Position numbers and translations under genes: made by a program
Shown: positions 32,465 through 40,400 of the stretch, piece by piece
Numbering within the stretch: the stretch's first letter is position 1
Layout: every line of letters starts with the position of its first letter
Origin: Lactarius indigo
Taxonomy: Eukaryota; Basidiomycota; Agaricomycetes; Russulales; Russulaceae
DNA length: 64,000 bases
Reading direction: 5' to 3'
Assembly: GCA_025766275.1 (NCBI GenBank)
Contig: JAFKAC010000137.1
Span: 62,001-126,000 of the forward strand
Notes under the pieces: model-generated
What the model was told of the DNA's origin: nothing
Seen by the model: the letters and a program-made list of their open reading frames with translations, nothing else
Database searches by the model: none

Positions 32465-32970
32465 TGTTACGCTCCACCGGCGTTAGTCCGACTTGGACAC
32501 TGAGAAAGCGTAATCAACTTAGCAAAGATAGGCGAATGGGGACCTTATGTCAACCCAACGCGGACTGAACAGGGGCGCTTCGGCACACACTGCAGCTCAA
32601 GGCAAGGAGGTAGTATCCTTTGGTGGATACGAGTAGAGACACGCTTGGTCCGAGACCAAGGCAGAAGAGAACGAGTCAAGTGGTGGATTGAAGAAGACCA
32701 AGATGGGGACTCTTGGTCTTCCGGATCGACTATTTATACAGGTACACGCGGGCTTTAAAGCGCCGCTTGAATAGTAAGTAACCAATAGCGTAACTAGCTC
32801 GAACCCTAGTATCGCTATCCTAGGAATGAGTCATACATGAGTCACAATCACATGCGAACTACTATGCTGACTGATACGATGTAAGAGTCCATGACTAATA
32901 GCAATACCGGACCGTAGTCATAACCGGTCATGAGTCGTGTGTAATGAGTCACTGAGTCCATACCGTAACA
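32465..32970 (-). repeat. Gypsy-3 3' LTR (506 bp)
   Basis: TGTTACG...CCGTAACA. Identical to 47641-48146 except TCG/TCA at one site. Adjacent internal sequence in element orientation is CTGAAAAGGGGGTGA, the likely polypurine tract (32971-32985). Confidence 0.93.
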
Positions 32971-33002
32971 TCACCCCCTTTTCAGGAGTGAGGCCCACCT
33001 CA

Positions 33003-34886
33003 CTAGTCCGCTACCGATTCTTGCCTCATCCGCTCTGCTTCATCTTCCATCCGCGCCAATATGTTAGCCCTTTCGAGACGATAAAGACTGTCCTTTTTGT
33101 CTGCGATTACCATCTCCCGCTCCAACTGCAATTGCCGAATTCGCTTCTCCAGCTGGTCCTCGGCAAAGGCGAACTGCCGGAAACGGCGTAGTTCTTGAGT
33201 GAGGGTGACATCCCCGATGTGCATAAGCAGCAAATCCGTGGGGTGTCGATCGCGGAGCATGAAATACTCCTCATGTGGAATGAACGCTCGGTTGTTTTTG
33301 GGGAGATGGGGAGTGGCGTAGAGGGGTTTACCGTATAAGAGGCCCGATCCCGGAGCTAGTCCGAGAACGAAGGGGTCTCCTCCTCGGATAACCTGTACGT
33401 GGGATGCTTGTACCGTCGGTCCGTTGGGGAGCTTGATCGGGAACGGAATGTAATCGGGTCCTCTATTGACCCGGAACCCTTCAGGGACAACGAGTCGGGT
33501 TGCTGGGTCTCGTTCGCCCATTGGCGTATAACGAGCCGCTTGTGCCACGGCGACTCGTCCCCTGTGTAGAGGTCCCCCCGCTGCGTCGACGAGGAAGGGA
33601 GTGGCGGCTGGATCTTCAGCGTAGAATTCATGATTAAGGAACGCGTGCCTGATGGGGTAATGGTCTCCAAGCTCGTCTTCATCCTCATCTTCGTCCAGTA
33701 CTCCCTCCGTTCCTTCATCATCCGTCGTCGGCAGGCGGCGATATGCAGTTGCTCCTGCTGCCACCGCGCCGCCGTCTCCTTCCATTCTTGCTCGTACTTC
33801 TGCATAGCGTTCGGTGGTTGTACTGCGTGGGACAGCTGCTTGAAGCCGAAAGAGCTCGTCTTCCGTGAGGAAGACTTCGGGCTCACCGGTGTCGGGGTTT
33901 GTGAGGGCGTACATTGGCGGAGGTGCTGGTTGAGTTGCTGCTGGATCGTCGTCGAGAGTTCCCTGTATGGGCACAGGGAATCGTTGCAGTGTCTGGCGCA
34001 ATTCTTCACCAGTGATAGGGCCGTCTTCCTCATGCTGCATGGAGGTACGGCCTCCATTTTCAGCTCCAATGGTTGTGGTGTCGTTGGTGGAGTCGGGGTT
34101 AACAAGCGTGGCGGAGGAGTCATTGACGATGGTGGAGAGGAGTGCGAGCTGGTCATTGCGTCGGGTAGAGGACATGGAGTAGATAGGAGATGGGGACTTA
34201 TCGCTGCAAAGGGTCATCCTTATATGCGTTTCCCTGTCGGGGTTGGAATGTTTGAACTCCTGAATGGCTTCATCGGCAAATACGTCATCCTTATCTATCC
34301 ATTGATTGTCGGAGTCAGGGTAGCCCTTCCATTTCACGAGGTATTGGAGCCGACGTCTTCTGCCGAATCGCCGAGAGTCTAGAATCTTTTCGACTTCGTA
34401 TTCTTCTTCGTTATCAACCAAATCAGGTGGTGGGCGCTGATAGTTTGGTCCGTGCGTGGGTGTTTCGCGATAAGGTGTGAGAAGATCTATGTGGAAGACG
34501 TCGTGGATGCTCCACTGTGTGGGAAGTTCGAGGCGATAGTTGACAGGGGACATCACCTGGACGACCTTAAATGGTCCATGGCGTTTTGCGGCCAGTTTTG
34601 CGGTTGGTTGATGAGTGCGTAAGTGGCGTCCTTCTAACCATACGAGGTCTCCTTCTTTGAATTTGGGCGTATCTTTGTGTTTGACCCATGACTTTTGCGC
34701 CCGGAGCATACAGGAGAAAGCACGTTGTCGTGCCTGTTTGAATTGGTCTAATCTCAGTGATACTTGTGGAATGGGGGAAGGCCTATCGGTCCAATCAGCG
34801 CGGGGATTGAACCCTGATAAGAGAAAGAAGGGGGACTCTCGTGTGGTCTCGTTAGGCCAATTATTGTGCGTGAATTCCGCCATAGG
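33003..34886 (-). CDS. pol: Gypsy-3 Pol, C-terminal part (integrase end, chromodomain, extension)
   Basis: Continues the integrase cut at 42756. It starts at the target-site duplicate with AEFTHNNWPNE, then the GPFKVVQVMSP and LPTQWSIHDVFHIDLL segment typical of Gypsy integrase C-termini. A chromodomain (EEYEVEKILDSRRFG, QYLVKWKGYPDSDNQW) targets integration to chromatin. A ~400-residue extension follows (HVQVIRGGDPFVLGLAPGS, YGKPLYATPH) ending in a coiled coil (LEKRIRQLQLEREM). Gypsy-1 and -2 share the extension, most strongly around GGADP/GGDP and YGKPLYA. No stop or frameshift in this half. Confidence 0.88.
   Translation of the reverse strand, partial: PMAEFTHNNWPNETTRESPFFLLSGFNPRADWTDRPSPIPQVSLRLDQFKQARQRAFSCMLRAQKSWVKHKDTPKFKEGDLVWLEGRHLRTHQPTAKLAAKRHGPFKVVQVMSPVNYRLELPTQWSIHDVFHIDLLTPYRETPTHGPNYQRPPPDLVDNEEEYEVEKILDSRRFGRRRRLQYLVKWKGYPDSDNQWIDKDDVFADEAIQEFKHSNPDRETHIRMTLCSDKSPSPIYSMSSTRRNDQLALLSTIVNDSSATLVNPDSTNDTTTIGAENGGRTSMQHEEDGPITGEELRQTLQRFPVPIQGTLDDDPAATQPAPPPMYALTNPDTGEPEVFLTEDELFRLQAAVPRSTTTERYAEVRARMEGDGGAVAAGATAYRRLPTTDDEGTEGVLDEDEDEDELGDHYPIRHAFLNHEFYAEDPAATPFLVDAAGGPLHRGRVAVAQAARYTPMGERDPATRLVVPEGFRVNRGPDYIPFPIKLPNGPTVQASHVQVIRGGDPFVLGLAPGSGLLYGKPLYATPHLPKNNRAFIPHEEYFMLRDRHPTDLLLMHIGDVTLTQELRRFRQFAFAEDQLEKRIRQLQLEREMVIADKKDSLYRLERANILARMEDEAERMRQESVAD
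33356..34156 (-). CDS. Overlapping +1-frame ORF inside Gypsy-3 pol
   Basis: A 266-codon ORF from ATG 34156 in the +1 frame relative to pol. Despite strong divergence of the surrounding pol frame it keeps the layout of the Gypsy-1 and -2 ORFs. These are a Ser/Thr/Pro-rich start, then KYEQEWKETAARWQQEQL and MMKERREYW, then SLKGSGSIEDPITF and an acidic end. This cross-element conservation argues for a translated accessory protein. No family recognised. Confidence 0.55.
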   Translation of the reverse strand: MTSSHSSPPSSMTPPPRLLTPTPPTTPQPLELKMEAVPPCSMRKTALSLVKNCARHCNDSLCPYRELSTTIQQQLNQHLRQCTPSQTPTPVSPKSSSRKTSSFGFKQLSHAVQPPNAMQKYEQEWKETAARWQQEQLHIAACRRRMMKERREYWTKMRMKTSLETITPSGTRSLIMNSTLKIQPPLPSSSTQRGDLYTGDESPWHKRLVIRQWANETQQPDSLSLKGSGSIEDPITFRSRSSSPTDRRYKHPTYRLSEEETPSFSD

Positions 34887-35416
34887 TGTCACGCTTCGGA
34901 CTTTCGGTACTGTGGTACGACTCGGATTGAGGACCCTTACTGTACCGGTTGCAACTACGGCGGTAAGGTATATTAGTTGCGGACTTACCTACGGTGATAC
35001 GGCGATGCGATAGGAGATACGGTACTGATTGCTGACTGAGGGCTACGCCACCGATACTAGTACTAGTAGTATTAGGATTCGAGTTGTTTCTGCGATACGT
35101 TGGACGCTTACCTACTGTGACTCATAGTGGCGCTTCTAAGCCCACTGTTTGTGTATTTAATCTGTCTTGCGAAGACCAAGATACGCCATCTTGGTCTTCT
35201 TGAATCGTCACTTGTTCTCTTCTTTCACTGTCTCACTTTTGCGCCTATTGGAACTCCCAGCCTCGTCGTGGAGTAGCAAGAAGTCTTGTCGGTGTACCTC
35301 CGTGTATTCACTAAGACAAGGACACAGACCTTCGAGTCGTCGTGTTGATCGCATAAACGCTGAGTTGTTATCGCCTTTTAGTGCTCAAGTCGAGCTGACG
35401 TCGTGACGGCGTTACA
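34887..35416 (+). repeat. Gypsy-2 5' LTR (530 bp)
   Basis: TGTCACG...GTTACA. Contains TATTTAA (35154-35160) and the palindrome GAAGACCAAGAT-ACGCC-ATCTTGGTCTTC (35171-35199). Differs from the 3' LTR at one base (CACAGACC versus CACGGACC). Confidence 0.94.
35154..35199 (+). promoter_or_regulatory. Gypsy-2 promoter: TATA box and palindrome at the transcript start
   Basis: TATTTAA starts 34 bp before ATCTTGGTCTT (35188), the predicted RNA 5' end. The start is the 3' arm of a 12 bp inverted repeat with a 5-base loop. The same spacing of 34 bp is found in Gypsy-1, -3 and -4. Confidence 0.6.
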
Positions 35417-35429
35417 TCAAGACCAAGAT
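35417..35429 (+). promoter_or_regulatory. Gypsy-2 primer-binding site (self-priming type)
   Basis: TC then AAGACCAAGAT directly after the LTR. The 11 bases are the exact complement of the predicted first 11 bases of the RNA (35188-35198), the arrangement used by Tf1 and relatives for self-primed reverse transcription. Confidence 0.65.
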
Positions 35430-35435
35430 ACCATC

Positions 35436-37487
35436 GTGGCCGTAACAACTAGAGACAGGTGGACCAGCTTCCGCCCGTATTCACTCCCAAGAAGAGGAGA
35501 ACGTAACGTCCCTACGCGCTTTTTACAAGCTGCTAGTTGGAGGGAAAGACAAGAAGAAACCGGATACTTCGTCGAGTTTAACGGACCGAGCAGGTTCCGC
35601 CCAGTTGAGTTTAACTTCGACCATTTGTGTTGGGTGGAGGTTACGTGGAACCCCATAGACTCTCAGTGGGACGCAATACGACCAGCAGGACCCCGATACC
35701 GCTGCGATATCGACGCAAGAGAACTCAACACCCAAGCCGACTGGGGTCCCATCGACGGACAAATACGAGAACACTCCACCGGAGAAGTGGTATCGGAAGA
35801 ATCAGAAGAAGGGCACAGCAACGAAGGCAGGGAGGACAGCGAAGGACGAGCACCAGACCAAACCGAGACCAGCGGAGGAGCAATACAAGACCTCCTTATT
35901 GAACGAGCTGAGTCCGCCCACATTACAGAACCAGAACCAATTCACATCAGATCGCCAGCTATTATGGCTACTTTGACGCAAGCAATGGAAGAAGTCGCTA
36001 TCGAAGAGGCGCGAGCTATACGAGCCGAAGCCAGAGAAATCCTCATGCCAATCAACCCAGAAACTGGGACACGCATGACCGCAGATGACGCTGCAATCTT
36101 TCGAGCTATAGGATCAGACAGAGGAGATCCTCCGAGTGAACGCCGACCCGCATTAGAGCTCCCCCCGGGCGTAGGAGGACCAGGTGACGAGCCACCACCC
36201 CCACCCGGCGGAGGAGTCCCATTCGACCTGCGAAGGAACGAACCACTGAGGAGACCACCCGCCGGGCCACCCGATGGTGGAGGAGGAGGGGGCGGCGGAG
36301 ACGCCGGAGGAGGAGGTCATCATAACGAGAAACTAACCGGCGAGCCACCTTCAATTTTTGACGGGGACAGGCTCAAAGTAGACCAATTCCTCACACAGTG
36401 GCACGTTTACTGGGGCATGAATTTGGACGCCCCCATCATGCGCAACGACTACAGGAGATGCCTCCTGTTCCTCTCATATATCAAGGGCGGGGCAGTCAGC
36501 GAATGGGTTTTATCCTTCTTGAACTGGCTCAATCGACAAATACAACGAGGGATTAGTCCCTACACCCGCGACTTGTGGAACGCCGTAGCCGACGGCTTCA
36601 GCCAGCGGTTCGAAAATACGCTAGAACGCGAGCAGGCACAGGCAATATTGAGAAAGGGGTTTAAAATGGTCGGGGAAGACATTGACAAGTACGTCAACGA
36701 CTTCGAACAGCTCGCACGGAAGGCTCACTACCGTCTCAACGAACCACAAACGATCGACCTCTTCACATCGGGTCTACCGAAGGAGCTGTTCAAGAACGCG
36801 TTTCAATTTGACGACCCAACCACATTTGATGATTGGAAGAGGGCCGTACTCAAGCGGCAGAAGAATTACATTCACCTAAAAGCAAGACTGAACGAATACA
36901 AGAACACCCCTACGCCATCCAAGAAACAAACCGGCAACGCAGGATGGACGCTTCCACAGAACTTACCCCAGACTAACCCCTGGGCCATGGACACCTCGGC
37001 CGATCGAGCCAGGGTACGACTGGCAGGGTCGGAGGATATTGACTTTAACAAACTACCCCACCACGATTGGCAAGCACCACCGTTTCCACCCAGAGGAGGA
37101 CCAGGTGCGAGAGGACGAGGGAGAGGAGGATCGAGAAGAGACCTAAGGAACGTCCTTTGTTATAATTGTCACGCACCGGGTCATCTCTCACGAAACTGTC
37201 CACATCCGCGACAACCGAGGCAGTGGCAAAATACGCCCTCCAGTAGCCGAATGACCGAAACGATGGGCTATCCCCAAGGGCCCGTATCACAATACGAGCC
37301 GTCGCTACCCGGGTACATGTCCCCGGCACCAAGTACAACCCCTATGCCACAAATCAACGCAGCAGCAACGAAAACGCCGGGAGAACAGGCAAAGGAATGG
37401 CTTACGCAAGTAGCCAACAGCACGGACGAGGTGAAGGATCTCATTCTTCAAGACCTGTGGGGAAAGGAGGGTTTTCGGGACGCCTAA
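35436..37487 (+). CDS. gag: Gypsy-2 Gag with conserved non-ATG N-terminal domain
   Basis: Structural protein, about 683 residues from GTG 35436 to stop 37487. The frame is open upstream only to 35382. The first ~176 codons (TTRDRWTSFRPY, GYFVEFNGPSRFRPVEFN, CWVEVTWNPID, CDIDAREL) are strongly conserved in all four related elements. They contain no Met, and no ATG occurs in any frame from the RNA start to 35963. The first ATG (35964, MATLTQAMEE) is in frame with G at +4. After a Gly/Pro-rich linker come the capsid region (FLTQWHVYWGMN, GLPKELFKNAF) and a CCHC knuckle (CYNCHAPGHLSRNC). Likely two products: a GUG-initiated long Gag and an AUG-initiated short Gag. Pol follows by a -1 shift. Confidence 0.85.
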   Translation: MAVTTRDRWTSFRPYSLPRRGERNVPTRFLQAASWRERQEETGYFVEFNGPSRFRPVEFNFDHLCWVEVTWNPIDSQWDAIRPAGPRYRCDIDARELNTQADWGPIDGQIREHSTGEVVSEESEEGHSNEGREDSEGRAPDQTETSGGAIQDLLIERAESAHITEPEPIHIRSPAIMATLTQAMEEVAIEEARAIRAEAREILMPINPETGTRMTADDAAIFRAIGSDRGDPPSERRPALELPPGVGGPGDEPPPPPGGGVPFDLRRNEPLRRPPAGPPDGGGGGGGGDAGGGGHHNEKLTGEPPSIFDGDRLKVDQFLTQWHVYWGMNLDAPIMRNDYRRCLLFLSYIKGGAVSEWVLSFLNWLNRQIQRGISPYTRDLWNAVADGFSQRFENTLEREQAQAILRKGFKMVGEDIDKYVNDFEQLARKAHYRLNEPQTIDLFTSGLPKELFKNAFQFDDPTTFDDWKRAVLKRQKNYIHLKARLNEYKNTPTPSKKQTGNAGWTLPQNLPQTNPWAMDTSADRARVRLAGSEDIDFNKLPHHDWQAPPFPPRGGPGARGRGRGGSRRDLRNVLCYNCHAPGHLSRNCPHPRQPRQWQNTPSSSRMTETMGYPQGPVSQYEPSLPGYMSPAPSTTPMPQINAAATKTPGEQAKEWLTQVANSTDEVKDLILQDLWGKEGFRDA

Positions 37488-40400
37488 ACCCGTCAGTCTG
37501 GGTGAGGGCTTTACAATGTAATTCTGTAATTGTGACAACGCGCTATCGATCCCTACGAATCCCAGTGACTGTCCGAACGAATTACCAAACGACTGAAACA
37601 AACGCGTTGGTTGACTCCGGAGCAACCGACAACTTCATCAAGCCGAACATGGCAGCCCGGGCAGGAATCCCGATACAGCCATTAGAAACACCTCGCAAGA
37701 TATGGAACATAGATAATACGGAAAACAAAGCTGGGTTAATCACTCATTATGTTAACCTAGAGGTGAAAACACGTGGACAGATAAAAAGAATGACCTTTTT
37801 GGTCACAGACCTTGGCAGCGAAGATATGGTGCTCGGATACCCATGGCTCAGTGCCTTCGAACCCACCATCAGCTGGGCTACCGCAACCACGCATCCCGAT
37901 GTACAACCCGTGATATTAGCCACCACGGAAGACTTGCTCACAACATCCATCGTCCGTGCCCTCATTACCGCAGAAAAGGAAGATATCCTACGGGAACTAC
38001 ACGAAGACACCTACGCACGAGCCACCACCTCAACGGAATTAGCCATATCAGCAAAACAACAGCAGACGGCGGCGGTACTACCCGCAGTATACGCCGAGTT
38101 CAGCAAACTCTTTAATGAGCAGGCCTCGCACCGCTTCCCCCCGGCAAGACCGTGGGATCATGCGATCGACTTCAAACCATCCGCGCCAGCCGCTATAGAC
38201 TGCAAGATATACCCCATGACACAAAAAGAAGAAGGTGAACTCAAGGAGTTCTTGGAGGAGAAACTGAAACAGGGCTATCTGCGCCCCTCCATATCCCCGT
38301 ACGCATCCTCCTTTTTCTTTATTAAAAAGAAGGACGGAAAACTGCGCCCTGTCCAGGACTACAGGGTCATTAATTCCCATACCATCCGCAACCAATACCC
38401 CTTGCCCCTCATTCAAGATCTCATCCTCGACCTTAGCAACGCGCATATTTATACGAAGCTTGACATTCGCTGGGGGTATAACAACATACGCATCCGTGAT
38501 GGCGACCAGGAGAAAGCAGCGTTCAAGACCAAATTTGGACTCTTTGAACCGACGGTCATGTTTTTTGGTCTCACTAACTCTCCGGCAACCTTCCAGGCCA
38601 TGATGAACCACATCTATCGTGACACGATAGCCAAACATGAGCGGCTGGGCACCACGATACGTGTCTACATGGACGATATCGGTATCGCAACTCACTTTGA
38701 CCATGATCTGACCGCCCACATCTCCGCGGTTCGCGACGTGCTGTGCGTCGCCGCGGAGCACGATCTTTACTTCAAGCTTGAAAAGTGTCTCTTCCACCAG
38801 CCGCGAATGGATTACCTGGGGGTAATCCTTGAAAGGGGGGTAACTCGCATGGACCCCGTAAAAGTTCAAGGCATCAAAGACTGGCCAACGCCGACGAAAG
38901 TCAAGGACGTCCGTTCCTTCCTTGGGTTCTGCAACTTTTACCGACTCTTCATTCGCGGCTTCGCAACTCACGCCAAACCACTCACCAAGCTGACACGAAA
39001 AGATGAAGAATGGAGATGGACCGAAGAAGAAGACAAGGCGTTCAACACCCTGAAGCGTCTCGTAACCGAAGAACCAGTACTAGCACACCCCATTCTTCAA
39101 GACCCGTTTGAACTAGAAGTTGATGCCTCGGGATACGCGGTGGGAGCCGTGCTACTGCAGAAGAAATCTGACGGAAAGCGGCATCCCATAGGTTACTATT
39201 CCGCGACGCTCTCTGAAGCGGAGCGGAATTATGACATCTACGACCTGGAGTTGCTCGCGATTGTCAAAGCCCTCAGAAATTGGAGGCCACTACTCGCCGG
39301 AGCACCGCACAAAATCAAAATCTACTCCGATCACTTAAATCTGCAATACTGGAAGTCGCCGCAGAAAATCAGCAGACGCGTCGCAAGGGAAGTACTTGAA
39401 CTCTCTGAGTACGACTTCGAGATTCACCACATCAAAGGAAAGAACAACGGAAGAGCCGACGCACTTTCGAGGCGGCCAGATTACGACCAAGGAACGGAAG
39501 ACAACAGTGAGGTGGTAGTACTGCCACCAGAAGTCTTCGTCCGGACCATCAATACTGCAAGAACGCTAACCCTCAACCCAAATTTACTACAGCCGCGACA
39601 CCAACAAGATGCGCAAGTGATCAAAGCATGGGTAGATCCCCACCAACTAAAGAATATACAGGGAGAATGGTATAAGGACGGCAGGTTCGTAATAACTGGA
39701 CCAGCGTCGACACACCGCGTACTGATTCACGACCACCACGACCTGCCGATACACGGACATCCGGGAATCGCGAGAACACAACGAATACTGGAGAGGCACT
39801 ATTGGTGGCCGCGACTGCGAAGAGACGTCTACGAATACGTACAAGGATGCGCCGAATGCCAACGAAATAAAGTCAATACACGGCCCATACACGCGGCCCT
39901 ACATCCCATCACACCGGCACTCGACGCGCTTCCCTTCCAGACGGTGGCGATAGACTTCATCACCAAACTACCCGTATCAGAAGGGTACGACAGCATTCTC
40001 ACCGTCACCGACCACGACTGCAGTAAAGCGTCTGTGTTTATACCATGCCAAGAGGAGATAACGGCCGAGGGGACTGCTGCGTTGTACGTCCGCCATGTTT
40101 TCAAACGATTCGGACTACCGCGCAAAATTATCAGCGACCGAGACCCTCGGTTCACATCCAAGTTTACAAGGGAGGCATGCCGCATTCTGGGGGTTCAGCA
40201 AAACATATCGACGGCGTATCACCCACGCACCGATGGACAGTCCGAAAGGACCAACCAATGGCTGGAGCAATACTTGCGCTTTTGGGTAAACGAGCGTCAA
40301 GATAACTGGACCACGTACCTACCAATCGCCGAATTCGCGCACAACAACTGGCCCCATGAACACACGAAGCAGTCGCCGTTCCAGCTTCTGATGGGGTACG

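Noticed and set aside
33630..34382. Plus-strand ORF of 250 codons across the Gypsy-3 Pol end
   Set aside because: Antisense to both the pol frame and the +1-frame ORF, Cys-rich random-looking product, no counterpart kept in Gypsy-1 or -2.
38078..38971. Long minus-strand ORF (297 codons) opposite the Gypsy-2 reverse transcriptase
   Set aside because: It is antisense to a conserved RT/RNase H region; similar antisense openness occurs opposite the same region in Gypsy-1 and -4. No recognisable protein features.
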